Positions 1-13,409 are shown, numbered from the stretch's first letter. The stretch: DNA of 64,000 bases from Ampelocalamus luodianensis (GCA_036346255.1 CM070626.1:12672001-12736000); one strand, 5' to 3'. Notes: a model not told the origin generated them from the sequence alone. Made by a program: numbers and translations.

Positions 1-189
1 GCGATCTAGAAAACGATTCAATCTACGAGTGTCGTTCATCGGCGGTTACCTTTTCGATGCGAAGAGAGTCGATCGTCGCGATAACGTGTTAAGGCCGTCA
101 TTGGCGAGTCGGTCGACGATTACCTCGTGACAAACTCGAATCGTAAGAATAATACATGAACACAAGAAGAGAATAAGAGATAGAATATA

Positions 190-1110
190 GAGATGCCTCT
201 GTGTACCGAAAAGCTCATGTACTAGCATCTTCAAAGCTCAAAAAAATACTAGAAGCTGGGGTTGGGTGAAACATGAATGGTACTCGGGTCTGAGTCCAGT
301 TCACAGACCTCGGGCCTCCTCTCGTGTTGATTTTCACGAGATTGTCGATGCCATGTCAGGGTAGGAGACTTCTTACTTCTCTTTATTCCTTCATCCATCG
401 ATCAATTCTTTACAATGAATAACACACTTTATTTATAGATTACGATACTACTAGAGTTTGGAATGAGGAGCACACCTTGAACCAGTTCTGCCACCCGATT
501 TCTTAACATGAGCAACGGTATGCCGTTTTTTTGCGAGATTCTCTAACAACTTCTTCTCTACAAGGAAAAACGTTGCCAGTTTCATAGAAGATGGGAACTG
601 CCATGGCCTCTGTGTACCGAAAAGCTCATGTACTAGCATCTTCAAAGCTCAAAAAAAAATACTAGAAGCTGGGGTTGGGTGAAACATGAATGGTAGCAAC
701 TAGTGCCGAATAAGAGATAGAACATAGAGATGTAGGGAGACTTCTTACTTCTCTTTATTCCTTCATCCATCGATCAATCCTTTACAATGAATAACACCCT
801 TTATTTATAGATTACGACCTTACTAGAGTTTGGGATGAGGAGCCCACCTTGAACCAGATCTGCCACCCGATTTCTTAACATGAGCAACGGTATGCCGTTT
901 TTTTGCGAGATTCTCTAACAACTTCTTCTCTACAAGGAAAAACGTTGCCAGTTTCATAGGAGATGGGAACTGCTATGGCCTCTGTGTACCGAAAAGCTCG
1001 TGTACTAGCATCTTCAAAGCTCAAAAAAAAAATACTAGAAGCTGGGGTTGGGTGAAACATGAATGGTACTCGGGTCTGAGTCCAGGTTCACAGACCTCGG
1101 GCCTCCTCTC
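190..1110. repeat. Tandem repeat, three copies of a roughly 370-410 bp unit
   Basis: The block beginning 'gcctctgtgtaccgaaaagc' starts near 194, 606 and 976. Each copy is followed by a short A-tract and 'actagaagctggggttgggt'. The intervening 'cttcttacttctctttattc' block starts near 367 and 728. The second spacer is shorter because the segment around 700 is rearranged. Short ORFs in the three copies are near-identical because of the duplication and resemble no known protein. I see no transposon termini. The unit may be part of a larger element lying left of the window. Confidence 0.85.
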
Positions 1111-2186
1111 GCAACTAGTGCCTATCTGAAGCTAAGCCGATGAGGCCTGCCACTCTCTAGTGGCTCGTAAAGTCTTCGAGCAACGTGCTGCTGCTGCTGC
1201 CGCTGCCATGTGTTTCAACACGAGCAAGTCCTGTGACTTTTGTCCCGCTTTGCCGAGAAAAGCCAACGCCGCTGCCGCCGCCCCCCTGCGTGGCTCCCTT
1301 TTGGCCAGTGTCAGGGGCCCACCTGCGTGATCGAGCGCCAGCCGCAGGGAACGGCCTCGTCGGGTTGCACACCGCGGCAGATTCCGACTTGGATCAACCT
1401 TTTTGATAAGGAAAAACGTTTGTCGTGTGTACAGCAAAGCACGGCAGATCCCACGAGCAACTGGTCCGAACTTGTCACGGTAGCAAAACACACAGAAAGA
1501 AAGCGAACCATCGACGATCGAAACAATTCATGTCACCTGCATCACATATCCAAATCCAGTTCACCGATGTACTGTACTGTATTGTATCTTATCTTTATCT
1601 TTACCACTTAAAAAGAATACAGTGGTATCACCGATACATTCTTTGTTCCCTCTCTTATCCCCTCGATCATTCTACTACTCGCTTCAATTGCCAACATACG
1701 GGTCTCCGCTACTCGATCGATTCCACCTCCCTTCCCCCAATCCCACTCTGCTTCCATCTACAAAAAAAACGCTTTCGTACCAATAAGCAACTCGGCACCC
1801 ATCTCCGTCGTAAACCGCTCTGATCTCATAAACAAATCATAATAGAATTTGGAGGAGGCACGTCAAGTGTGGTAGTGACAAGGCCGAGATCAAGAAGGTA
1901 TGAGCGTTGTGTAACCACACTACATGGCTATGACCTCGGCAGCTCGACGCTTAAGGTTGGATTGCTGAAGATGAAATAGAGAAACACAAGGGAAGAGAAG
2001 ATCGCCTCAACACCTCGTCGCTGGACGCGTGTTTCACATTGGCGTTGGAGGACTAGGGCTACCCGGTCGTGGCCCTGGAGCAGCAAGACACGCATCTCCT
2101 CCACCTCGGTCTGCATACTCTGTGTTCTCGGAGGACGCCTATGCTGTCGGGCTGTCCATGGTGCTCCTCGCTGGTGCGTATGCGCA
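1111..2186. other. Intergenic segment without a recognisable gene
   Basis: It contains a short GC-rich stretch (about 1185-1400) with a CTG/CCG-rich run and several short overlapping ORFs on both strands, none of which I recognise. About 1925-2160 has coding-like composition, but all frames are stopped. It ends at the left target duplication of copia element A. Confidence 0.5.
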
Positions 2187-2705
2187 TGTATAAGATCGAG
2201 GAGGACGACTAGAGGGGGTGAATAGGTGGTTTTAAAAATTCTTTTGGCTAAAACTGAGATTTATGTGGAATTGTAAATCAATTTGGTTTTGCTCAATTAA
2301 AACCTAAATCAACTAGTGTTGACTAAGTGCACCAACAAAATTAGACAAAGACAATAATTGCAATCCTAAGAAGACAAGCAAGTAATTTAATTCTATTAAG
2401 GCAAATTGCAAGAAAGTAAAGTTCAAGAAAGCAAACCATAAGACAACTTGAACTTTTTTCGTGGTGATCGAAAACTTATCGAATTGGACCGGCACCACAA
2501 ATTAAACCTACACCTCGAATTCACTCGGGGGTTGCTCTTCCTCCTCTTCGGAGATGGCGAACACTAAGCCACTCACAACCGTCCGGGTCTTCTCACAACC
2601 TTTTTTGAGAAGATCACTGGCGTAACTCCTCCAAACCGTCTAGGTGTGAGCAAACACCTAGAGTAACAAGTCGAAGACACTCACTTGAACAGATCAAGTG
2701 TCTAA

Positions 2706-3925
2706 TGTAATATCTCAAAATTTTATTTCTATTAAAAATAAAAATTTAATTAATTTCACTAAATTTTCTGGCTTTTTTAAAAATTCCATATTTATTTAAA
2801 GACAAAATAATCTAAATATCAATTTTGAGTTGAAAATGTTTTATTTAAGTTCAAAATAATTTAGGAAATTTCTGTGATTTTTTCTATAAATTTTTGAATT
2901 CTATTTGCTATTTTCTAAAAAGCCTATTTGAATTTCCTCAATTTCTGTAATTTGAAAATCCTCAAAAATCCGGATTTTGGCTTGGGCCCAATCTCTTTCC
3001 GGCCCACGGCCTTTTTCTTCTTTTCCTCGTGCCCACGCCGGCCCACGCCCAGCCTCTCGCGCCTGTCTTTCCCCTCCCGCCTCACTAATAGGCGGGGCCC
3101 GCCTATCAACTCCATCTCCCTCCTGCCGCCCCTCTCACCGCCATTGCCGCACTGCAAGCTCTTGATTGAGTGGACGTTTCTTCCCCATTTCTTATGCAAT
3201 CAAGCGCATTTAGGTCGCCACTCTCTCCCGCCTTCACTCCGGCCACGATCTTCATCTTTAACCCGCCTTAATTCGCGATTGTGTCACCACCCGCGCCGAC
3301 TTAAGACACCCGCGCATGTTCTCCCCTCTCTGACCATACTCTTGCCCTATAAAAGGGAGCACCCTCACCCCTATACCTCACTCATGCTCTCCCCGAAGTC
3401 CTAAACCCCCTACTCCCCTCTAGCCGTCGGATTTTGGAATTTCTCGCGCGCCGTCCCCGAGATGCGCCACCACCGATTCCACCACCACCGTTGGAGCTCC
3501 GCCCTCATCGACTGCACGTCGAGCTTCGCCTTCTCGTGTTCTACCTGATGTGCACACTCGCTTTGCTAGATAACCCCCGGAACACCATCGTCGTCAACAA
3601 CTGCATCTCGCACCGCCTTCTCCCTCGCTGCTGGTAGCTCCATCACACTCCTTCGCTGCGTCCGTGCGCATCAAGTTCCCCGTGTTGCCCTCTTTCTTTT
3701 GTGCACATGCACGACCACCGCGTATCATGTGGCCTATTACTACTTTATGTTTCTGATGTACTTTTCTTTTGGCTTCATACCCTTTTGTAATAAAAATATG
3801 ATAATATGAATAAAATATGTGATATTGATTTATTATCATTTTTGTTGAACTGTGTACACTAACTATTCCTAGACTAGTGTGGAAAATATAGAGAATCTGT
3901 GATCCTTCTACTCTCGGGTTCAACA
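2706..3925 (+). mobile_element. Solo LTR (Ty3/gypsy-like), 1220 bp
   Basis: It begins 'tgtaatatctc' and ends 'gggttcaaca' (TG...CA). A perfect 5-bp target duplication tctaa flanks it (2701-2705 and 3926-3930). The sister LTR of element A at about 10455-10475 reads straight through this point. A TATAAAA box lies at 3348-3354, followed by a C-rich leader. No interior or second LTR is present, so this is a solo LTR left by LTR-LTR recombination. Its start and end resemble the large LTR at 59684-62854, suggesting a related family. Confidence 0.85.
3348..3354 (+). promoter_or_regulatory. TATA box of the solo LTR
   Basis: TATAAAA followed by GGGAGC and a C-rich leader. The same arrangement (TATAAAA, then GGGAGG) occurs in the LTR at 60390, supporting a conserved LTR promoter. 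Confidence 0.6.
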
Positions 3926-5304
3926 TCTAAGTTCAATGGATACTAAATTCAACACTTAATACAACACATGCACTATGATTTTGCTCTCTAAGCTCTTTAA
4001 GTGCAACACATGCACACAAAAAAAGAGAGGGTTTGCTCTTTGCTTAAGGGGAACAAAAATAGCACCAACACTCTCTCACAACCGGCCACAAAGGGATATT
4101 TATACACCCACACAAGAAAACTAACCGTTGCAGGGGAATCTGCAGAAAAACAGGGATTCTCGGTCTGACCGTCAACCAATGGCCGATCAGACTGCCTTAA
4201 CTCCAACGGCTATAAAAACTAGTAGTTGAACACTCAACCGAATTGGCCTCTCTCACAGGGGCCGGTCAGATCGGACCAAGGCCATCAGGCCACCAGGGGG
4301 TGATTAGACCGCAGAGGAGTCAAGCTCAAGGGAAAAACACTCTTTTCGGAAAAAATCAAACCAGGGGACGTTCACCGTGGAGCTAGTTAGACCAGCCAAC
4401 ACATGGCGGTCAGACAAGTTGCCCACCAGTCAGACCGGTCAAACATGGCAGTCAGACCGCCTGAACAAATGGATCGGCACTCAGCCCAGTCACACCCTTC
4501 AAGGGCAGGTCAGGTCGCGCTAAAGTTGTGGTTAGACCTCCAAAGACAGAAAAAACTGGTTTTGCATATCGCTTCAACTCAATACTGCAAAACGCATTTG
4601 CTAATTGATGTATAATGCAAATAAGGTATGAAAGTGTGGTTCTCAACAAGTTGCAAAACACATTTACTGACTTTTAGAATCATGTCACAAGGAATTTGGT
4701 ACATAAATTTAAACCATTTACAAAACATTTTCGCAAACTAAAGTCACAAACTACAAGGATTATGCATGGGCCTCGACTATTTGCAAAACATATTCACAAA
4801 TATCGGCAACATGTTAAAGAGAGCTAGAGCAAGCACTAAAAGCTATCAACACATGACACACTCAAGCTACTAGTCAAAACTCCTCTTAATAGTACAACAA
4901 CCTATACTAGCAATCTGATCTTCACACCAAACACCGAGACCGGTAAAAGACTAGGAACACATCCTTAATCTATGCTAGTCATACATTTGCCTTAGCATTT
5001 ATCTTGTAGTGTTCACTTGATGACGAACATCTCCACTCCAAGTCCGAGTTCTTGACTTGATAATCATCAACACACGATGATCTTTTTCACTTCATGATCT
5101 TGTCTTGATGATCATCAACACATGATGACATCCTAAGATTTCATCATCATGGGACTCAACCTGTTTCACCACCTCATGAAAAATGTTAGTCCATATAACA
5201 ATTATCATTAATTATCAAAATACTCCATTAACTTATAATGATTGGTCTAGATTCTTCAATCTTCCCTATTTTGATAATTGATGACAACCCTCAACAAATA
5301 CGGA

Positions 5305-6081
5305 ATTGAAAGTGATTTTTGAGTATACATTGAGTACAAAACAAATTGAAAGTCGATTATCTTTTGTGGGTAAAGTTGTACAACCTCTACAGAATGTAAA
5401 ACTATTTGAATAGTCGTATCCACGGTCATGGACATGCTGAGCAAAGCTTTTAGTGGATTAGACTATGGTTTCATTTTTAAAATGGTTTGACAAAAATGAT
5501 TTCATTGATGTTTATTTCATATGGGAAATATGGGCAAAAAGTGTTGGTGTAAGGGGGTTAGTCCTTCACCAAAAGTGTATGGAAGTTTTTCTGCACTAAC
5601 TTGATATTTAAAATCAAATTCAACATTAAACTGCTTTGGACCTTAGTAAAAGTATTTAAAATGCCAAACATTGCTTTTGCACAAATAACCCTATAAGCTT
5701 TCCTTTGATAATATCCATACATGCATTAACTCTATTATTGGGTGTAACTCGTGGAGTATATTTTTGTACTCACCCTTGCTTAATAAAATATTGCTCAGAG
5801 GAGGAGGACTTCACCACCGGTGTGGATCTCGACGACTAGGTTGCTACCCCAGCCGATTGCATGTGACAGATTTGCTGAGCTCTACTACTTTTTCTTCGTC
5901 TTCCGTTGTGTTCTTTATTGTTGGCTTGTAAGCCTTTCTTGTAATAAACTCCGATTTTTATTAATAAAGTTGTGCGAATTATGGATGTTACCATATTTGT
6001 TTATTGTGTATACTAGCTACTGTTCCCGGGACTAATGTAGAATACACAAAGGATCTGGGAGTGTTACACTCGGGTCCGACA
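5305..6081 (+). mobile_element. Truncated gypsy-like LTR fragment
   Basis: The segment from 'gggtaaagttgtacaacctc' (about 5369) resembles 62132-62215 of the large downstream LTR. Its end 'gttacactcgggtccgaca' resembles the end of the solo LTR at 3925. The TG start is missing and no target duplication was found, so the left boundary is approximate. It lies within the interior of copia A and presumably replaced or joined part of it. Confidence 0.6.
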
Positions 6082-8360
6082 AATTTGCTCAAAATTTTAA
6101 TACAATCAACCATATAAATATATTTGGAGCATTTTCAACTTATATAGCCCTTAAAAATTCAATTATCAAATAGTTTTATAAATTAAGCTTTTGTTTTTTA
6201 CAAAAAAGAACTTATTTTCATGAAACTTCTTCAAAAATACCAAATTGAGCGTACGATGGAATTTAAAGCATCCAATTTTATGTATCAGACATAAAATACT
6301 ATTATGGACCTATTCATGTGAATAATTTTGGCTCAAATGGCAAAACTTACTTAAGTGCTAGAAAGTGGCCACTTAGGTCAAAATAGTATTTTAGATGAGT
6401 TTCAAAATCAAATAACTTTTGCTAGGTTGACCTTTTGGAAAACTTTTTAATACAAAAAAGGTTTAGAATAGCCAACTCTAGAATTTTTCTTATAGGATGG
6501 TTTTCAAATTTCTTTTAGAATAGATTTTACACTAATCTAGTTTATGTCAAAAACAAGATAGTGTGATCTAGAATTTTGGCTAGAAACTTATTTTTGCTTA
6601 AAATATATTTTTCTTGAACCAAAACCTTTGAAAAGTATTTGTATACATTTTGCAACTAGTTTTTTTTCATAAAAATACTAATAGTTATGAATTTTTTTAA
6701 CTTTTTGCTAAAAGACTCAATTTTGAAAACATTACTAGCACTTAATTTATTTGGATACTTTAGGGATGTGATATACATGTATATGATTTAGCACTCCCCC
6801 TTAATGTGTCACTTCCATCTTGCTCAAGATTGCAATAATGAAGATTTTGAACAAGAGCATGAACACATTTTTGAAAAGGGTTTTCATGAATGCATCCTAC
6901 ACAAGGTTAGATGCTAGATACTTCAATATAAGTACTTGTTATCGAAATGACATTGGTTCTTGATATCATGATATGACATGATCAAGGGTAGAGCCAGGAT
7001 TAGACCATAGAGGGGCCAATAGCTCGAGAAGAGACATGAATTTGTTATCATCTAATTTAAGCTACTTATGATAGGGAAATTGAAGATTTGTCACTTCTAA
7101 GCTCCTTGATTTAGGATTTGCTACCTTCAAGTTTCTTCTTGATAATTTGCCACTCCTAAGCACCAAATACATATGATTTGACACCTGGGGTGTATTCCAG
7201 TATTTTTATTTTGGATTTTGCACCAAGATCCACTATGAAAAGATGCATTTACCCCTCCTCATCCAAGCATAAACTTAAAGGTAACATCCTAAATCAAAGT
7301 GTTTAGGAGTGACAAATCCTCAATTTCCCTTATAAAAATGGAAGTTTTCTTAGGAGAAAACTTTTTATATAAAAACAATATAAAACAAATAATGATCATG
7401 ATGGATGATAACTTGAGCTTGGTGGAGTTTGATGCACATGCACACTTCACCGAGTCACAGAAGGTGTGATAGAAGCCAGATACGAGGAAGAATTGTTTGA
7501 TCAAACTCTAAACATGTAGGGAGATAAAATATCATACATCTGTACGGTACAAATTAGACTCAATACTAGCTTAAAAATTTAAGAACAAAATAGAATCTAG
7601 TTGATACATAAGATGGGTTCATATGTCACAAATTAACTCTTAGGCTTTTTAGTTTCATCCTAACTGTTACTTAAACACATAAATTGAATTAGTAAGGACT
7701 TAGTCCTAGTAATGTTCCAATGCTCCTACATGCTAATAAAAGGTACTAAAAATCATGAGGGGACCGGACCCTGCCATCCCCTTGTCTCCGCCCCTAGACA
7801 TGATCATCCTCATCCTCATGCTTGGCTCCAAATTGATAATGGTGGAATCCACCTCTATTTAAATGAACCAAACCCCCAATGTCTCTCTAAGTACCTATTT
7901 AGCATTTTAAGCACCTATTGGTATCCAAACTCGGTTGGGTTCTTGAATGTTAGTTACAAGATATTTGGGCACCCAAATGGTTCTAGCGATAATCTTAGGT
8001 GAACTAACAAATCTAGCAATCATCCTACTATTTTTATCTTTCCTAAGCAAATAATGATCATTATAAAGAATAAACTTATGAGTGTTACCCATGAGGTATG
8101 TTTACCATTGTGTTCCTTTTTCCCTACAATTGTAGCAAGTTGGTATTCCCCTTCTTGTTTTCTTTTCTTGCTTCTTGTCGGTTTATCTCTTCTTTGAATG
8201 TCTTAACTTGGTATCCACTTGATTTGGGCACATCGAGGTATTGTGGACCTTCTCATTGCAACAAATGCACTTGATGATCTTTATATCTTTGATTGTGTCT
8301 TGTCTTGCTATTTTTCTTCTTCTTGGGAACAAAGTCGATTCCTCTCTTATCGTTCAATAT
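6082..8360 (-). other. Non-coding interior of copia A
   Basis: This AT-rich segment matches, in opposite orientation, the post-gag region of element B (about 14950-16030), for example the 'ggaaatgctcc' region at 15960 and the leftmost part here. In both elements the pol gene is absent at this position and is replaced by non-coding sequence about 1-2 kb long. No ORF longer than about 100 codons is credible. Confidence 0.65.
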
Positions 8361-9870
8361 TTATTGCTTGCTTAATATTTCGTCAAGAGAGATCTTTTCT
8401 TTGTAGTTTCTTTCTAAATTATTTGTCAATTTCTTGACTTGGACCTTGAGCCTTTCATTTTCCTCTACAAGATCAGTTTCAACAAGTATAAAGGAAGAAC
8501 AAACATCTAATTTTAAGATACAAGGAGCATCTAACAAATCATCACAAGAAGTGAATATGCTAACCTTAGATGTAATGCAAGGCTTAGAAACTATGCATGA
8601 CATATCATCTAATAAATCACATGTTATGTCTATATCCACCTTGGAGCTAGTGAATTCTTTAAGAAAGAGAGACACATGCTCTTCTTTTAACACATCATAA
8701 TTATTTTGAAGAGAGGGATGTTCTTTCTTCAAAACTTTGAATTTTGTCTTCTCTTTCTTAAGATATTTATTTAGATCCTCTCATATATCCATCAAATCAT
8801 CATATGAAGGCTCATAATCGTCATTTATCTCATTTTTAACTTTTGCCATGAAGTAAGTAGACATGCCAAATAGTGATAGAGCCTCATTTGCATTTGAGTA
8901 ATTTGATAGATAGTCTTTTATGGCTAGCCCGACAAAATATCTTCTTTTGCCATAATTCTTTTTTCTTGATGATGATTTAAGACATTCTTCATCTTCCTAT
9001 CTATAAGGACACTTTGAGACAATATGTCTCTTTTCTTGATAATTGTAGCACATTAGAGTCTTGTAGTGGTTTGTCTTGGAAGATGAGCTTGAATTTCCAT
9101 GTGAACCACGTCTCTTCATGAAATTTTTCATTTTACTCATGAGAGTGATATTTTTTTCAGTGTCATCATCTTCCTCATTTTGATATTTTTTATCTTCATC
9201 TTCAATAGAATCATGCTTGGCCTTGAAAGCGTGGATTCTTTTGCTTGATGTTGAAGCCCTCTCCTTGAGCTCTTCGTTGTCCTTCTCGTGCATCTCATTT
9301 ATGACGAGATTGCCCTAAAAGAGCGGTAGGAGTCATCTTTGGCAATTTGGATGAATTGAGAAATGATGTCACTAATGTCTCGTATTTGTCCGGTAGAGCT
9401 CTAAACATCTTGCATATAATATCAAGATCGATTAAATCATGATATAGGTCTTTGAGCTTATTTACAATGTTTTTCAATCTAGAGTACATCCCATTCATGC
9501 TCTCATGAGGCAACATGGTAAATGACTCATATTTGAGCTCCAACTAATGCAATTTAGCTTCCTTGACAATGGAAGTTTCCTCATAAATTTTCATGATTGC
9601 TCACTCTATCGAACTCATCCACTCTCCATGCGCTATATAAAGCACTTAAAGTTTGAGCATCGAGTTGCAAGTTTTGCTCTTCCCTTTGAGTAGAGTTTTA
9701 TGGATCAATTGGAGTAGCAAAACCCGTATCAACAATTCTTCATAGGTTTGGGCCTATGGCCTTAATATAGATGGTCATTCTAATTTTTCAATAAGTATAA
9801 TTTGAACCATCAAAGTGTGGTGTCCTACCGAGGTGCATAACCTCTATAGTCGCTATCTTTTACTCTTTAG
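8361..9870 (-). pseudogene. Decayed copia gag of element A
   Basis: Read on the minus strand, pieces at 9543-9295, 9293-8997 and 8732-8361 together resemble a copia Gag. They contain a capsid-like stretch (SRLKNIVNKLKDL, then RALPDKYETLVTSFL), an acidic/lysine-rich linker, and a CCHC zinc knuckle whose second cysteine is a tyrosine (CYNYQEKRHIVSKC). A C-terminal acidic segment is shared with element B. In-frame stops and shifts separate the pieces. No pol follows, so the copy cannot move by itself. Confidence 0.75.
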
Positions 9871-9900
9871 ACTGTTAAGTCTAATGAATGAGAAAATAAG

Positions 9901-9911
9901 CTCTGATACCA
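9901..9911 (-). other. Primer-binding site of copia A
   Basis: The minus strand reads TGGTATCAGAG, complementary to the 3' end of initiator methionine tRNA, and lies two bases from the LTR end at 9914. This is the standard plant copia arrangement and fixes the element's orientation. Confidence 0.85.
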
Positions 9912-12371
9912 CTTGTACGATTGAGGACACCGACTAGAGGGAGCTGAATAGACGGTTTTAAAAATTCTTTGTGCTAAAACCGAGTTTTTTGCGGAATTGT
10001 AAATCAATTCGGTTTTACTCAATTAAAACCTAGATCAACTAGTCTTGACTAAGTGCACCAGCAAACTTAGACTAAGACAATGATTGCAATCCTAAGGAGA
10101 CTAGCAAGCAATTTAATTCTATAAATATAAATTGCAAGAAAGTAAAGCTTAAGAAAGCAAACCACAAGAACACTTGAACTTTTTCCCGTGGTGATTGAAA
10201 ACTTGTCGGTTTTCCCTAGTCCACATTGAGGTAACCCCAAACGAATTGGAATGGCTCCACAAATTAAGCCTACACCTCGAATCCACTTGAGATTGCTCTT
10301 TCTCCACTCCGGAGATAGCAAGCACCAAGTCACTCACAACCGCCCGGATCTTCTCACAACCTTCTTTGAGAAGATCACCAGCGTAACTCCTCCAAATCGT
10401 CTAGGTGTCGGCAAATACCAAGAGTAACAAGTCGAAGACGCTTACTCGAACAAATCAAGTGTCTAAGCTCAATGGGTACTAAATCCAACACGGCAACACC
10501 TAATGCAACATATGCACTAGGATTTTGCTCTCTAAGCTCACTAAGTGCAACACATGCACAAAAGAGAGGAGAGGGTTTGCTCTTCGCTCAAGGGGAACAA
10601 AAATAGCACTAACACTCTCCCACAACCGGCCACAAGGGGTATTTATACACCCCACACAAGACCGCCCACCAATGGCGAGTCAGACTGTCATAGCTCCAAC
10701 GACTAATAAAAACTAGCCGTTGAACACTCAATCGGACTAACCTCCCTCATAGAGGCCGGCCAGGCCGTCAAGGGGCGGTTAGACTGCTCCATAGAGGAGT
10801 CAAACTGAGTGGAAAACACCCCTCTCTGGAAAAATCAAACCGAGGGACTTTGATCGTGGGGCCGGGCAGACCGGCCAACATATGGCGGTCAGACCGGTTG
10901 CCTACTGGTCAGACCGGTCAAACATGGCAGTTAGATCGCCAGGACAAATGGGCCGACACTCAGCTTGGTCACACCCTTCAAGGGCCGAACAAACCGCTCT
11001 AGAGCTGCGATCAGACCGCCACAGATAGGAAAAAGTGATTTTGCATATCGCTTCGACTCAATATTGCAAAACACATTTGCTAATGGAAGAAGTCCATTCT
11101 ACCCCCTCAAGTATCGACATGTGGACACCTAACCCCCTGAACTAAAAAATCGGATCTTTGACACCCCAAAGTTGCAAAACCGGACAACCTACCCTTTCCG
11201 GCTGTTTCGTGCTGTGGTTTTGCTGATGTGGCGTATGGGTGGCCCGGTTTCACCAGGTCAGCTAGGTGAGCTGATTTCTTTGGCACTTGGGCCCACCTGT
11301 AAGTGACCCACAACTTCTCTCTTTTCCTCCATTGCTTCTCTCTCCATTTTTTCCTGGCGTTTTTCCCTTTCCCCATTTCTTCTGGCACCGCCCCTCCCCA
11401 GGCTGGCCTCCGATCGTCGTTCTTGGCCCTTGCGCCCCTCGCCGGCTCGTTGGCCCGTCGCCTCCACTTGGCTGTGCATCCCCTAGCCCAGCGCTGCCGG
11501 CCTCCCCTGCTCCCGGCCTTTGATGCATGGGCAACTCCTGCCATGGCTCCTCCACACCCACCCACGGCCGCTTCCCTGCAGTGCCCCCTCTGCCTCCGAC
11601 TACTGCTACAACTACCACATGGCGCTCCTACTCTGCTCCTCCTCCGGCGCCGCCAACAACGCCAACAACGCCTCCAGTGCCGCGGCCCCAACCTCACCGC
11701 ACCATGCACAGCCACCAGAAGCACCTCTCCACCCCCACTGTCGTCCTCGGCCACATCACCCCTCAACTCCGTGACCTCTACGCCCTCAGCCGCAAGCTCA
11801 ACCAGGGCCAGTTCGGCACCACCTACCTTTGCACCGACCTCGCCACGGGGGCGCCCCTCGCCTACAAGTCCATCGCCAAGCGCAAGCTCCTCACCCCGGA
11901 GGACGTCGACGACGTGCGCCGCGAGATCCAGATCATGCACCACCTCGTCGGCCATGCGAGCGTTGTCACCATCAAGGGCGCCTACGAGGACCCGCTCTAT
12001 GTGCACATCATCATGGAGCTCTACGAGGGCGGCGAGCTCTTCGACCGCATCGTCGAGAGGGGCTACTTCTCCGAGCATAAGGCGGCGGGGATCGCACGCA
12101 TCATCGTCGGCATCGTGGAGGTGTGCCACTCGCTGGGGGTCATGCACTGTGACCTCAAGCCCGAGAACTTCCTACTCAAGGACAGGGGCCACAATGCCTC
12201 CCGCAAGGCCATCAACTTCGGCCTCTCCGTCTTCTTCAAGCCCGGCCAGATCTTCACCGACGTCGTGGGCAGCCCCTACTACATGGCACTGGAGGTGCTT
12301 TGCAAGCACTATGGCCCCAAGGCCAACGTTTGGACCACCGGTGTCATCATCTACATCCTGCTTAGTGGCGT

Positions 12372-12683
12372 TGAAGAATCTAGGCCCCATGTGTAATGTT
12401 TTGGTAATTATGATAACCATGTGTCCTGTACTAACGTGTTTTGTCAAGATGTTGATAGGGTTATCAATGGAAATATTCGAAAGAACTCCAAAGCACATCA
12501 TCTCGGTCAAAACAAAGGTTCTATTTACTAGCTACCTTTGCTTTGACCGAGATGATATGCTTTAGAGTTCTTTTGAATATTTTCATTGACAACCCTATCA
12601 ACATCTTAACAAAACAAGTTAGTACAGAGACACATGGTTATCATAATTACCAAAACATTACATATGGGGCCTAGATTCTTCAA
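12372..12683. repeat. 312-bp fold-back hairpin made of two opposed LTR starts
   Basis: The first arm begins 'tgaagaatctaggcccc' and the second ends with its complement 'ggggcctagattcttca'. The arms pair over nearly the full length, including 'ggttatcat' versus 'atgataacc', with the turn near 12525. Immediately right of 12683 lies the minus-oriented polypurine region ('atctccccctttttgg'). That identifies the second arm as the start of a minus-strand LTR. Confidence 0.85.
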
Positions 12684-13409
12684 TCTCCCCCTTTTTGGTA
12701 ATTGATGACAACCTCATTTATAAGATGAATTAATGTGAACATACACAAGGTTTTGAGCAAGATGCATGTTCTATGACATGAAATAGATAGCATGTGTCAC
12801 GAGACATAATAGGGGATATAAAAATTAGCACAATGCTAGCTAAGTCATTAAAAGTGAAAGGAAGCTCCCCCTGACTATATGCAAAGAAACATATTCTCTT
12901 GTAATAACTTTTGACTGAAAGAGTAACATTATAGACAGAATAATCAAGGGAGATTCAAACATTCAACCAGGCTCACAAAATGAAATCATAATATAACATT
13001 CTCACTAATTAAGATCAGAGGTTTAATAAGTCCAAAGGATAACAAACAGCGAACAACCACAAACTTATCCTCAATCCTATTACATAGAGAGTCCAAAACA
13101 TAGTGAGTAAAACATTGTAGTATTATCAATAGGCTATATAGATATATAGATATATATAAGTCTTCTCCCCCTTTGGCATCAAATACCAAAAGCTAAGAGG
13201 TAGGAGGAGGAGGAGCGTCAGTCGAAGTGGAAGGAGCTGCTGGGGAAGGATCCACACGACGACGACGAGATATTCAGTAGAAATCGGTTTTAACGCATAA
13301 AAGTTTTTAAAATGCCTATTCACCCCCTCTAGTCGGCATCCTCGATCTTACAAGTGGTATCAGAGTTTGGTCTCTCATTTATTAGACTTAACCGTCTAGA
13401 GAGTAAAAG

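Larger units (their letters stand above)
2187..5258 (-). repeat. 3' LTR of copia element A (interrupted by a solo LTR)
   Basis: It starts with 'tgtataagatcg' and ends with 'agattcttca', the reverse complement of a TG...CA LTR. It matches 9914-11084 and 22183-22833 along its length. Nucleotides 2706-3925 are a later insertion. The stretch at 4590-4610 is uninterrupted and shows the empty site of the Pack-MULE that entered the other LTR. Confidence 0.88.

Noticed and set aside
1132..1611. Overlapping ORFs of 119-132 codons near the left end
   Set aside because: No recognisable domain, they overlap on both strands, and no splice or promoter context supports a gene.
11303..12565. 420-codon plus-strand ORF and a 346-codon minus-strand ORF (11107-12147)
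   Set aside because: Both are GC-rich shadow frames of the CDPK reading frame that starts at 11527, which alone shows kinase motifs.
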